Source: Candidatus Woesearchaeota archaeon
Lineage (GTDB): Archaea > Nanobdellota > Nanobdellia > Woesearchaeales > ARS49
Direction: 5' to 3'
Length of the DNA: 14,758 nucleotides
NCBI GenBank assembly: GCA_016203345.1
Contig: JACQMZ010000038.1
Coordinates: 1 to 14,758 of the forward strand
Shown here: positions 1 through 6,977 of the stretch, piece by piece
Numbering within the stretch: position 1 is the first letter of the stretch
Layout of the letters: each line of letters opens with the position of its first letter
Made by a program: the position numbers and the translations under genes
The notes under the pieces: generated by a model
Told to the model about the DNA's origin: nothing
The model's input: only the letters and a program-made list of their open reading frames with translations
The model's database searches: none

Positions 1-11
1 AATTCGTGTTC

Positions 12-28
12 TCGAAAGACCTTACGGT
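12..28. promoter_or_regulatory. Dyad motif YCGAAA-N(3-4)-TTACGG, copy 1
   Basis: TCGAAAGACCTTACGGT lies in the stretch before the AlaX stop codon. It matches the half-sites of three further copies at 5892-5906, 5913-5927 and 8856-8870, but with a 4-nt rather than a 3-nt spacer. The gene it might control lies left of the window. It is a candidate transcription-factor site by repetition and dyad symmetry only; no regulator is identified. Confidence 0.35.
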
Positions 29-66
29 GAGCGAACGAAGATAGAAGCTAAACACGTACCGAAAAT

Positions 67-777
67 TTACTTGAGCGTATAATAAACCCTTTTCCTTCCC
101 TTGCCCTTGTTCTCCACTTTCAAGAAAACGATTTCTCCAACCTCTGACAAGTTGTTCACGTGCGTGCCGCCGTCAGCTTCGATGTCAATTCCCTCAATTT
201 CCACAATACGCAACTGCTTTTCTTCAGGCGGAAAGACATGCGCGAGTTTTACAATGCCGGGAATCTTGAACGCTTCCTCCCTTGGCAAATAATACGTCTT
301 GACAGGAACACCCTGCTTAATTTTTTCATTAGCCTTTGCGATGAACGACTTCATCATTTCAGCATCCATCTTTTCAAAATCAAAATCCATCCTGCTCTGG
401 TCTGGCTGGAGCTCATTCCCAGTAATCATCACACCAGAATCTGTGTACATCAATGCGCTGATCAAATGAGCTGCAGTGTGCATACGCATCAGCTTATAAC
501 GGCGCTCCCAATCGATAGAACAATGCACGTTGTCGCCATCCTTTAACACGCCTTCCGGTTGAACTTGGTGAGAGACAACTCCTTCAACCTTGCCCACAAA
601 AATAACTTTTACTTCCCTACCGTCTGACGTGCGAAGTTTCCCTTCATCATTTGCCTGGCCGCCAGACTTGGGATAAAAAACAGTTTGATCGAGAGTGACG
701 AATTTGCTGTCGCTGATGGAAACGACTGTAGAGTCGCATTCCTTCAAATAGGAATCGGCGAGGTAGAGGGAGTTCAT
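67..777 (-). CDS. alaX: AlaX-type alanyl-tRNA editing hydrolase
   Basis: Free-standing relative of the alanyl-tRNA synthetase editing domain, expected to deacylate mischarged Ser- or Gly-tRNA(Ala) in the cytosol. The 236-aa protein has an N-terminal beta-barrel part with the YPKSGGQ motif (about residues 35-41). The zinc-site HxxxH follows at H100 and H104 (MHTAAH), and ADGGTHVNN is near the C-terminus with H206. The length and the presence of GGQ fit the medium AlaX-M class rather than short AlaX-S. The position often occupied by a zinc-binding Cys (CGGTH) is Asp202 here. A TATA-like ATTTAAG at 802-808 sits about 28 nt before the ATG, supporting a leaderless start. It is transcribed separately from the prepilin peptidase gene upstream. 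The family call is secure; the amino acid specificity is not readable from sequence. Confidence 0.9.
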   Translation of the reverse strand: MNSLYLADSYLKECDSTVVSISDSKFVTLDQTVFYPKSGGQANDEGKLRTSDGREVKVIFVGKVEGVVSHQVQPEGVLKDGDNVHCSIDWERRYKLMRMHTAAHLISALMYTDSGVMITGNELQPDQSRMDFDFEKMDAEMMKSFIAKANEKIKQGVPVKTYYLPREEAFKIPGIVKLAHVFPPEEKQLRIVEIEGIDIEADGGTHVNNLSEVGEIVFLKVENKGKGRKRVYYTLK

Positions 778-823
778 CGCTCGAGATTACTGCGATCATT
801 ACTTAAATGTTGTGAAATGCGAT

Positions 824-1720
824 TTACAACACCCACATCATTGGATTCTGCACTAAGAGCGCAAGAATCAACCCCATCAAAAAGCTTGGCACAAAAGGAA
901 TTCCGTACTTGACTAAAACTTTTTTTACTTTTCCTTGGCGGGCAAGTTTTTGCAACAAATCGAGCTGTTCCAGCGTAATGCCGAGATCCTTGGGACCAGA
1001 TATTCTTTTCTTTGCGACAATAATATCCTGCGCAATCCAATCGCCCTCCGTCACTTCTGCTGGCCTAACCCACTTGATCATGCAACAGCGTTCAACCGCG
1101 CGAATCCCCCAAAACAAGTACATCAACAACGGCACCATGATCAACAACAAGCCAAGCATCAACCGCACCAAAACGTCGCTTGCAACAAACTGCACAAGCA
1201 CGCCAACAACCAATGAAGCCAATAACACCTTGCGCAACAACCGAACTCCAGGAGCGGAGACCATCTCCGCCAACTCCTGCACGACCTGCTTCCGATGCTT
1301 CACTGCCAACACAGCAGTCCAAACCAAACTATACACTGTGCCAGCGATCATTGACCACACCAGAACAGAAAAAAACCTATCACCAACAACAGACTCAAAC
1401 ACCTGCCGAAGATCTCCTGTGACTGCAGGAGAAAACCCAATCAGCGCACCCAACGCCATCACCAGCTTGCTATCACCACCACCCCACTGGCCGGTGTAGT
1501 ACATTAAACAGCCGAGGGCGACACCCAATAACAGACCAGCAATAGAATCCACAATCAACCAAACATTCCACTGGAGTAGAGAAACGATCGCGTGCGAGCC
1601 CAACCCAAAAATAATGCCGCCATAATTCAACCAGTCAGGAACCTCACGGGTTTTCAGGTCAGTCACAGACGCGAACGCGCACAAGACAAGCGCAACAACT
1701 ATTAGTACAGCTTCAAGCAT
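824..1720 (-). CDS. Archaeal type IV prepilin / prearchaellin peptidase (A24 family)
   Basis: Polytopic membrane aspartic protease that removes the class III signal peptide from archaeal pilin-like precursors. With the start at 1720 it has 298 aa. The two catalytic aspartates are visible: D21 in TDLKTREVPDW just after the first membrane helix, and D83 in the GGGDSKL (GxGD) motif. Further hydrophobic helices follow. A soluble stretch near the C-terminus contains TEGDWIAQDI, a pattern seen in archaeal members, and a last membrane helix ends the protein. An in-frame ATG at 1741 exists, but the TATA-like TATTTAAAT at 1743-1751 is only a few bases from it. That box is about 27 nt from the ATG at 1720, so the downstream start is preferred. 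No pilin gene is in the window, so the substrate is unknown. Confidence 0.87.
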   Translation of the reverse strand: MLEAVLIVVALVLCAFASVTDLKTREVPDWLNYGGIIFGLGSHAIVSLLQWNVWLIVDSIAGLLLGVALGCLMYYTGQWGGGDSKLVMALGALIGFSPAVTGDLRQVFESVVGDRFFSVLVWSMIAGTVYSLVWTAVLAVKHRKQVVQELAEMVSAPGVRLLRKVLLASLVVGVLVQFVASDVLVRLMLGLLLIMVPLLMYLFWGIRAVERCCMIKWVRPAEVTEGDWIAQDIIVAKKRISGPKDLGITLEQLDLLQKLARQGKVKKVLVKYGIPFVPSFLMGLILALLVQNPMMWVL

Positions 1721-1742
1721 ACGTGGTTTCGAAGTTCTCATC

Positions 1743-1751
1743 TATTTAAAT
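1743..1751 (-). promoter_or_regulatory. TATA-like box of the prepilin peptidase gene
   Basis: TATTTAAAT on + (ATTTAAATA on -) is centred about 27 nt upstream of the ATG at 1720. It decides against the longer reading from 1741, which would begin inside the expected promoter-to-start interval. Confidence 0.65.
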
Positions 1752-1795
1752 GGTGGGGTGCTGCACTATTCCATCCAGAACCCGCAATAACGCAC

Positions 1796-2881
1796 CTAAG
1801 CCGCCACTTTCATCATTTCATTGTACAACGGATCGTCAGCAAACTCCTGCAGGCGTCGCTTCGCATCTCCAAACCATTTCTTTGACGCAGGATGAATCTT
1901 TTTCAAACTTGCCAGTACATCAGAGTGGGCAACAGGCCGCAACCTGTTAGTCTGGATGAACTCTTTCAAGGGCATCTCAATCGAGCGATCAACCAGTCCC
2001 TTCATTTCTGCGCCGGAAAAACCATCAGTCAACCGCATGAGCTCGTCATACTCTATTCCCTGCGTTGGACACGATTTCAGCATCATCTGCAACATTTCTT
2101 TTCTTGCGGACGCGTCAGGCGGAGGAATAAAAATCGCAGTGCCAAACCTGCCATCACGCCTCAACGCCAAATCAATCTCCCACGGCAAATTCGTCGCCGC
2201 GATCACGAGCAAGCGCTGATTCTTCGAACCCACACCGTCCAGTTCAGTTAGCAGCTGAGACACAAAGTTTTTCTCAAACGAAAAGCTCGTCTTATTCCTG
2301 TCTGCGCCCAACGCTTCAAACTCATCGAAGAAAATAATGGCTGCCTCATGCTTTCTTGCTTCCACGAAAAGATTCGCGATGTTCTTCTCAGTCTCGCCCA
2401 CATACTTTGACTTCAAACTACTCGCCTTCACGTTGAAAAACGGAACGCCAGCCTCGCCAGCAGTCGCTTCCGCCAGCAAGCTCTTGCCGCAACCAGGCGG
2501 GCCATACATCAAAATCCCGCCACCCACCTGCTTGCCATACTTGGCAAACACCTCAGGGTACTTCAGCGGAGCAATCAGCTTAAGGCGAATTTCTTCCTTA
2601 ACCGCGTCCATGCCCGCAATGTCCTTGAATGAAACTGTTGCGTTCTTGAACAGCAAAGATTCCTTCTGCTCCTGAACCTGCTGGCTCCTCAAGTACAACT
2701 GGTTGGCCAACTCCAAGCTTTCCTTGCGCGCATCCAACGACGGCGCACGCCGAGAACCTTCCAAAAGCAATGCAGCAGCTTCAACAAACATCTGTTTTGC
2801 CGCCGCAGGAGACTCACCCTCAGTCTCAGTCCCCTGCTGAACTAAAGCTTTTGCTCGAGCAATGAGGGAGTCGTATTCCAT
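1796..2881 (-). CDS. Vps4/CdvC-like AAA ATPase
   Basis: A single-AAA-domain ATPase of 361 aa resembling Vps4/CdvC enzymes, which disassemble ESCRT-III-type filaments during membrane scission and cell division. Residues 1-75 are helical and match the position and look of an MIT-like substrate-binding domain. The AAA core follows: Walker A GPPGCGKS (127-134), a pore-loop region SLKSKYVGETE (155-165), Walker B IIFFDE (182-187), sensor 1 AATN (228-231) and an arginine-finger region RRDGRF (241-246). The C-terminal part (SDVLASLKKIHPASKKW, about 320-336) resembles the Vps4 C-terminal helix region. A strong ribosome binding site AAGGAGG lies 5 nt before the ATG. The start overlaps the end of the upstream gene by 40 nt, so the two are translationally coupled. 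No ESCRT-III (CdvB) gene is present, so cell division is only one possible role; a proteasomal or Cdc48-like ATPase is less likely given the single AAA domain. Confidence 0.8.
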   Translation of the reverse strand: MEYDSLIARAKALVQQGTETEGESPAAAKQMFVEAAALLLEGSRRAPSLDARKESLELANQLYLRSQQVQEQKESLLFKNATVSFKDIAGMDAVKEEIRLKLIAPLKYPEVFAKYGKQVGGGILMYGPPGCGKSLLAEATAGEAGVPFFNVKASSLKSKYVGETEKNIANLFVEARKHEAAIIFFDEFEALGADRNKTSFSFEKNFVSQLLTELDGVGSKNQRLLVIAATNLPWEIDLALRRDGRFGTAIFIPPPDASARKEMLQMMLKSCPTQGIEYDELMRLTDGFSGAEMKGLVDRSIEMPLKEFIQTNRLRPVAHSDVLASLKKIHPASKKWFGDAKRRLQEFADDPLYNEMMKVAA

Positions 2882-3414
2882 CCAGCCTCCTTAAGTTTTC
2901 TCTCAAGATCACGCTGCTGCTCATAGAACCTTTCAACAGGCAGCGTATTGTGCGCATGCGGTTTAGCCTCAGGCGTGAGAGGAACATACGTGACATGAAT
3001 CGAAGATGACAACACCACCCTCTTCGGAGCAACGTGATGATGCTCCACACCATCCGGGTGATCGTGCGGAGGTTCAGGAGGAGGCAGAGGCATCTCTGTC
3101 AGAATCTGCGGAGAAGGCAAGTACACACGTCCAGGCTGATATTGCCGTACAGAAGGATACGACGCGCCATCAGACCCGACCACGCTTGCAGGACGACTGA
3201 AATAACTGTTTCTATCCACATCGTCCAGCGAACCATAATCTCTCTGATTAACATCAGTAGCTGCAGAATAACCGCCTACTCCGTATGCAGAGTCGCGAAA
3301 ACGATATGACGACCTGTCAGGCATTTTCGGCAAGAAAGGCATCACGATATCATTCCGCCCCATAGGTTGGCCAACAAATTGACCTCCCGGAATAAAACGG
3401 TTATAACAGCTCAT
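2842..3414 (-). CDS. Proline- and histidine-rich protein coupled to the AAA ATPase
   Basis: I do not recognise a family. The 190-aa product has no signal peptide or membrane helix. Residues 1-95 are low complexity with many Tyr, Gly, Ser, Arg and Asp. Residues 98-120 are proline-rich (VYLPSPQILTEMPLPPPEPP), followed by a His-rich patch (HDHPDGVEHHH, about 117-127). A charged helix near the C-terminus (VERFYEQQRDLERKLKEAGW, about 160-179) could form a coiled coil. Its 3' end overlaps the AAA ATPase start by 40 nt, so the pair is one transcription unit. The proline-rich stretch is reminiscent of the MIT-interacting motifs that ESCRT-III proteins present to Vps4; this is an inference from shape and context. 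A TTG-initiated extension to 3558 is possible, but a TATA-like CTATAAA at 3437-3443, 26 nt before the ATG at 3414, favours this start. Confidence 0.72.
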   Translation of the reverse strand: MSCYNRFIPGGQFVGQPMGRNDIVMPFLPKMPDRSSYRFRDSAYGVGGYSAATDVNQRDYGSLDDVDRNSYFSRPASVVGSDGASYPSVRQYQPGRVYLPSPQILTEMPLPPPEPPHDHPDGVEHHHVAPKRVVLSSSIHVTYVPLTPEAKPHAHNTLPVERFYEQQRDLERKLKEAGWNTTPSLLEQKL

Positions 3415-3436
3415 GACATAAACCTCATAATTGGTA

Positions 3437-3443
3437 CTATAAA
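3437..3443 (-). promoter_or_regulatory. TATA-like box of the proline-rich protein / AAA ATPase unit
   Basis: CTATAAA on + (TTTATAG on -) is centred 26 nt upstream of the ATG at 3414. This spacing repeats throughout the window and selects 3414 over the TTG at 3558. Confidence 0.6.
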
Positions 3444-3547
3444 GTGAACGAAGAATAAAAAAATAGCGGGACAATGTGGTCATAGTCTCCAAATCCGCAA
3501 AGTTATCGTATGACTGCGAATTTTGAGAATTCAGACACTGCGTGTCT

Positions 3548-5815
3548 TCATTCAACAAAATTCGGGTGAGACTCAGTACCTTTCCTCAGATAATTCAAAT
3601 AACTCCCTGCCTTGAACCAGTCGATTTCCTCCACCGTGAGAGTGTGTGTGGTGGAAATAGATTCGATTGCGCCTTCTGAATGCGTGATGGTCAACAACAC
3701 AGGCTTACCAACTTCCACCCTTGCATCGATCGTAATCTTGTCATCCTCTCTGAATTTCTCATAGTCATTCTTGTCTGACAACCACAAAGGCAACACTCCC
3801 TGTTTCTTCAGGTTAGCTTCATGAATGCGCGCAAAACTTTTCACGATGACAGCTCTGCATCCAAAATACCTGGGCTCCATTGCCGCATGCTCCCTGCTCG
3901 AGCCTTCGCCATAATTCTCATCGCCAACAACAATCCAGCCCCTGCCTTGAGACTTGTACATTCTCGCCACGGCACTAAACGCCATTGAACCGCCAGCAAT
4001 CAGATTCCTTCCCTTCCCAGGTTCGCCAGTAAACGCGTTCACCGCACCTGAAAACACATTGTCGCTGATCTTGTCCAGATGACCGCGATACGCAAGCCAC
4101 CGTCCTGCAGGAGAAATATGGTCAGTCGTGCACTTGCCTTTTGCTTTCAACAGCACAAACAACTCGCGAAAATCCGTTTCAAGATGCCAGTCGCCAAATA
4201 ATTCCAGCAACGCAAGACGGTCGCTGTCCTGCTTGATCATTACGTCACCTCTTCCTGTTGGTGAGTCATACCCAGACTCATCTGCGACAAAGCCAGCAGA
4301 TGGGAGGTGAACGCCTGCAGGTGGCTCCAACACAAATGACGATCCATTGGCCGCGCTCAGAGAGTCTTTCAACGGATTGAAATCCAGAGATCCTGCAAGA
4401 GCCAACGCAGTAACGATTTCCGGACTTGCGATAAACGCGTGCGTGCCAGGATTCTCATCATTCCTCTCCTTGAAATTCCTGTTGTACGAAGTGACAATGG
4501 AGTTCTTCTCACCCTGTTTAACATCAGACCGCTGCCACTGGCCAATGCATGGACCACACGCATTCGCAAGCACCGTGCCACCCATCTGCTCAAACACGTC
4601 AACCAAACCATCACGCTTAATCGTCCTGAAAATCTGCTCAGACCCAGGAGTGATAAGGAAACCACACTTTGCCTTCATTCCCTGCGCAACTGCCTGCCTG
4701 GCAATCGACACCGCACGCTGCATGTCCTCATAAGACGAATTCGTGCAACTGCCAATCAAACAATACTTCAACTCAACAGGCCAGCCATTCGCGCGCGCTT
4801 CGCCACCCAACTTGCTGATCGGGCGCCCAAGATCAGGCGTGAACGGCCCAACAACACGAGGTTCAAGACTTGAGAGATCAATCTCGATAACCTGGTCAAA
4901 GAATTTTTCAGGCGAAACCTCAACTTCAGAATCTGCTATCAGGTCAGACTTTACACGATCCGCCAATTCCCGGACATCTGCACGACCTGTGGCATCCAAA
5001 AACTTTCCAGTGTTTTCATCATAAGGAAAAATGCTTGTCGTCGCACCCAGCTCCGCACCCATATTGGCAATTGTTGCCTTTCCTGTCGCGCTGATCGAGC
5101 AAGCGCCCTCACCAAAATATTCAACAACACACCCGGTACCACCCTTAACAGTAAGAAGTTCTGCCACGCGCAAAATAATATCCTTCGGAGACGTCCACCC
5201 ATTCAAACGACCGTACAGTTTGACGCCGATCAGCCTTGGCATCGTCGTGTTCCACAACCGCCCAGCCATGACATCAACAGCATCCGCACCACCCACGCCA
5301 ATAGCGACCATGCCGAGCCCACCCGCATTCGGGGTGTGCGAGTCAGTACCGATCATTATTCCGCCAGGAAACGCATATTTCTCCAGCACCACCTGATGAA
5401 TAATGCCACTCCCAGGATTCCAAAAACCAATCCCGTACTTGTTCGCCGCACTCTTCAAAAACACATACACTTCATCGTTCTCCAATTTCGCCTTATTCAG
5501 ATCAGCTGACGCGCCAAGCTGTGCCCGAATCAAATGATCACAATGAATCGTCGTCGGAACAGCCACCTTCTCACGACCTGTCAGGATAAACTGCAGCACA
5601 GCCATCTGCGCAGTCGCGTCCTGCATTGCCACACGGTCAATCTTCACAAGCAACGATGACTTGCCACGCACCAATTCTGACGCACTCTGCGACGAATGCG
5701 CAAACAAGATCTTTTCTGCAAACGTCAGTGATCTCCCAAGCGCGGCACGCACCTTGGAGACATTCGCACTGTACTCCTGATAAAAATTGTTCACCGTTGC
5801 CTGATCGACAAACAT
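3548..5815 (-). CDS. Aconitate hydratase, mitochondrial-type
   Basis: Interconverts citrate and isocitrate via cis-aconitate using a [4Fe-4S] cluster. The product has 755 aa when started at 5815, about the usual size of the mitochondrial-type (not AcnA/IRP or AcnB) aconitase. The three cluster cysteines are C357 in SCTNSSYEDM and C420 and C423 in NACGPCIGQW. Other family signatures are the IGTDSHTPNAGGLG block (155-168), HCDHL (91-95) and, in the C-terminal swivel domain, KCTTDHISPAGRW and GEGSSREHAAMEPR, which carries substrate-binding residues. The full domain set is intact. A TTG-initiated extension reaches 5839, but a TATA-like AATATAAAT at 5838-5846 sits 27 nt before the ATG at 5815. Isocitrate dehydrogenase, the next pathway step, lies about 1.2 kb away on the other strand. 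Mitochondrial-type aconitase is common in bacteria and patchy in archaea, so lateral acquisition is possible but not shown here. Confidence 0.95.
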   Translation of the reverse strand: MFVDQATVNNFYQEYSANVSKVRAALGRSLTFAEKILFAHSSQSASELVRGKSSLLVKIDRVAMQDATAQMAVLQFILTGREKVAVPTTIHCDHLIRAQLGASADLNKAKLENDEVYVFLKSAANKYGIGFWNPGSGIIHQVVLEKYAFPGGIMIGTDSHTPNAGGLGMVAIGVGGADAVDVMAGRLWNTTMPRLIGVKLYGRLNGWTSPKDIILRVAELLTVKGGTGCVVEYFGEGACSISATGKATIANMGAELGATTSIFPYDENTGKFLDATGRADVRELADRVKSDLIADSEVEVSPEKFFDQVIEIDLSSLEPRVVGPFTPDLGRPISKLGGEARANGWPVELKYCLIGSCTNSSYEDMQRAVSIARQAVAQGMKAKCGFLITPGSEQIFRTIKRDGLVDVFEQMGGTVLANACGPCIGQWQRSDVKQGEKNSIVTSYNRNFKERNDENPGTHAFIASPEIVTALALAGSLDFNPLKDSLSAANGSSFVLEPPAGVHLPSAGFVADESGYDSPTGRGDVMIKQDSDRLALLELFGDWHLETDFRELFVLLKAKGKCTTDHISPAGRWLAYRGHLDKISDNVFSGAVNAFTGEPGKGRNLIAGGSMAFSAVARMYKSQGRGWIVVGDENYGEGSSREHAAMEPRYFGCRAVIVKSFARIHEANLKKQGVLPLWLSDKNDYEKFREDDKITIDARVEVGKPVLLTITHSEGAIESISTTHTLTVEEIDWFKAGSYLNYLRKGTESHPNFVE

Positions 5816-5837
5816 ACCAGCAAGAGATCGCGTTATC

Positions 5838-5846
5838 AATATAAAT
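5838..5846 (-). promoter_or_regulatory. TATA-like box of the aconitase gene
   Basis: AATATAAAT on + (ATTTATATT on -) is centred 27 nt before the ATG at 5815, so the transcript is probably leaderless and the TTG at 5839 is not the start. The two dyad motifs at 5892-5927 lie about 50-85 nt further upstream. Confidence 0.65.
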
Positions 5847-5891
5847 TTTGGGATGACCTCATGCGTGTCTATATGCTTTGTTGTGTAAAAA

Positions 5892-5927
5892 CCGAAACTA
5901 TTACGGTATTGACCGAAAATCTTACGG
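5892..5927. promoter_or_regulatory. Tandem dyad motifs CCGAAA-N3-TTACGG, two copies
   Basis: CCGAAACTATTACGG (5892-5906) and CCGAAAATCTTACGG (5913-5927) are 21 bp apart, two helical turns, and therefore on the same DNA face. Each is a near-palindrome (CCGxAAnnnTTxCGG) with the same asymmetric A at both x positions. They lie between the aconitase promoter and the tRNA gene. A third copy with one change is upstream of the DUF5678 gene (8856-8870) and a 4-nt-spacer version is at 12-28. This looks like a transcription-factor operator; the regulator is not identified. Confidence 0.5.
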
Positions 5928-5971
5928 AAATTTCAGAGAAACGCTTCTAAAGCCCAGAAAATAAAAGAAAA

Positions 5972-5997
5972 GTACTCAAGGAGAAATCTTTGAGTAC
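5972..5997 (+). promoter_or_regulatory. Inverted repeat abutting the 5' end of the tRNA
   Basis: GTACTCAA (5972-5979) and TTGAGTAC (5990-5997) form a perfect 8-bp inverted repeat, extendable by a G-U pair, with a 10-nt loop. The repeat ends exactly one base before the first tRNA nucleotide. It may be a hairpin in the pre-tRNA leader next to the RNase P cleavage site, or a DNA operator for the tRNA promoter. The AT-rich AAAATAAAA (5958-5966) just upstream is a possible TATA element. Confidence 0.5.
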
Positions 5998-6115
5998 GCC
6001 GGGGTCGCTCAACCAGGAAGAGCGACGGTTTGTCAAGCCGTAACCCGCAAGGGTATCTGGGTTCAAAAACCTATCGGTTTCACAAATCGTTGGGTTGAAT
6101 CTCCCAGCCCCGGCG
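5998..6115 (+). tRNA. tRNA-Asp (GUC) with a T-loop intron and a long variable region
   Basis: The acceptor stem is GCCGGGG (5998-6004) pairing perfectly with CCCCGGC (6108-6114), with discriminator G6115 as expected for Asp. The D stem is GCTC/GAGC (6007-6010, 6020-6023) with GG in the loop. The anticodon stem ACGGT/GCCGT (6025-6029, 6037-6041) frames a 7-nt loop TTGTCAA with anticodon GTC (6032-6034). The T stem CTGGG/CCCAG (6057-6061, 6103-6107) is interrupted by 34 extra bases. Removing 6068-6101 restores the standard T loop TTCAAAT. The flanks form a bulge-helix-bulge: central TTCA/TGAA, 3-nt bulges AAA (6066-6068) and TCT (6100-6102), and an intron-side helix. The variable region is also unusual: 15 nt (6042-6056) that folds as ACCC-GCAA-GGGT, whereas tRNA-Asp normally has about 5 nt. 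A T-rich tract (6116-6126) could terminate transcription. Confidence 0.85.
6068..6101 (+). other. Predicted bulge-helix-bulge intron in the tRNA T loop (between 59 and 60)
   Basis: This is a 34-nt insertion. The splice sites are predicted at the archaeal rule of cutting after the second base of each 3-nt bulge: after A6067 in AAA (6066-6068) and after C6101 in TCT (6100-6102). The central 4-bp helix TTCA (6062-6065) with TGAA (6096-6099) and the outer helix ACC (6069-6071) with GGT (6093-6095) support it. The joined product is a textbook TTCAAAT T loop. Non-canonical intron positions are known in archaea and need a tRNA endonuclease with broad specificity. Confidence 0.75.
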
Positions 6116-6322
6116 TTTAATTTTTCTACAGCACCACACCGCCCATTCAAAAGAAACTGTACACGCCATTTTTTGCTGAAAGCAGGATGACCACAGCACT
6201 CTTCGACAATTTCTGGTCTGTAGAATCATTCGAAAAGATAGGATCTGAGAGGTGTTATTTGATCACATAAGTTTAGATAAAAAGAACATTATCATCAGAA
6301 CTTAACTCATCAGATACTCTGA
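6116..6322. other. Intergenic stretch, no gene seen
   Basis: The stretch between the tRNA and the lipoprotein stop codon begins with the T-rich tRNA trailer. I see no convincing reading frame, RNA fold or repeat in the rest. Confidence 0.5.
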
Positions 6323-6664
6323 TTACGGACAGACACAGGAATGATCATCATATCCTGTTCCAGCACAGGTTATTACAGAGGACTGTCCCGTGAGCTTGTG
6401 GTGGTTGCAAGGTGGCATATCCAAAACAAGTATTGAACCAACTTTTCCTGAATAGAGTGATGTGCAATCTTGGATTTGCTGTCCGTTGGAGAAGATTTGT
6501 ACGAGGTACGTACCGCAACCCGCGGCATTTCTGCAATATCCGGAAGTTGCGCACAGAGATGCAGGTTTAGTGAGTTCAGAATTCTCGATTGGTGGCTCAG
6601 AAGTATCAACTGTTGTGCAAGCTACCAATAACATGAATAACAGAGCAACATATACCTGAATCAT
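6323..6664 (-). CDS. Small cysteine-rich predicted lipoprotein
   Basis: I do not recognise a family. The 113-aa product begins MIQVYVALLFMLLVACTT: a short signal peptide with a lipobox-like LVAC, so the mature protein would be lipid-anchored and outside the membrane. The mature part has at least seven further cysteines (ATSGYCRNAAGCG, DCTS, PPCNHH, ITCAG, CVCP at the very end), consistent with a small disulfide-bonded extracellular domain. A TTG-initiated frame extends to 6709. However, a TTTAAA element at 6687-6692 lies about 26 nt before the ATG at 6664, and the signal peptide begins there, so the short form is preferred. No operon partner is seen. Confidence 0.65.
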   Translation of the reverse strand: MIQVYVALLFMLLVACTTVDTSEPPIENSELTKPASLCATSGYCRNAAGCGTYLVQIFSNGQQIQDCTSLYSGKVGSILVLDMPPCNHHKLTGQSSVITCAGTGYDDHSCVCP

Positions 6665-6801
6665 GCCTTCAAGGCTTTTTCGACCATTTAAAAAACCATA
6701 TGCTTCCAACTTCTCTAACCTTTTTGCCTGTTTTTTTGTGTTCTTTTAGCTCGTCTTTTGAATGGTTATTTCAGGCTTTATTTTTGGCGTTTCGTTTTTA
6801 G

Positions 6802-6937
6802 GCCGGCTCTGTGATTGCTCGGACTGGGTTCATACCTTACTGCTTGCGGCGATCGAATGACCCAGTTCGAGGCTTAAAAATCCCAACTCTTGTCTATAAT
6901 ACCCCTCCCCTCGGGGCGGCTGGGATTTTTATTTTTC
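6802..6937 (+). ncRNA. Candidate structured non-coding RNA upstream of icd
   Basis: This non-coding stretch contains two strong stems. Stem 1 pairs 6818-6833 with 6857-6871: fifteen pairs including one G-U, with a single bulged T6830 and a 23-nt loop. Stem 2 is a perfect 10-bp repeat, AAAAATCCCA (6876-6885) with TGGGATTTTT (6921-6930), enclosing a C-rich/G-rich segment (6901-6919). The stretch ends in T5-A-T5 (6926-6936), a plausible archaeal terminator. A TATA-like CTTTATTT near 6774-6781 would place transcription start near 6802, and the icd promoter begins only afterwards. I could not match it to SRP RNA, RNase P RNA, a C/D or H/ACA guide, or a tRNA. It could also be a terminator plus an unrelated hairpin. 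Confidence 0.4.
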
Positions 6938-6947
6938 CATGGCAAAC

Positions 6948-6956
6948 TTAATATAA
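6948..6956 (+). promoter_or_regulatory. TATA-like box of the icd gene
   Basis: TTAATATAA is centred about 26 nt upstream of the ATG at 6978, consistent with a leaderless transcript. Confidence 0.6.
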
Positions 6957-6977
6957 CTCCGTACAACACGCGAAGTC

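Noticed and set aside
909..1499. A 196-aa plus-strand frame opposite the prepilin peptidase
   Set aside because: Low-complexity composition (Asn, Thr, Pro) mirroring the minus-strand codons of a clear membrane protease; no family resemblance and no promoter.
3415..3558. A TTG-initiated N-terminal extension of the proline-rich protein
   Set aside because: It would run through the TATA-like element at 3437-3443, and the ATG at 3414 has the standard spacing.
6892..6900. The TATA-like CTATAATAC as the icd promoter
   Set aside because: It lies inside the second stem of the structured region and about 80 nt from the icd ATG; TTAATATAA at 6948-6956 fits the spacing.
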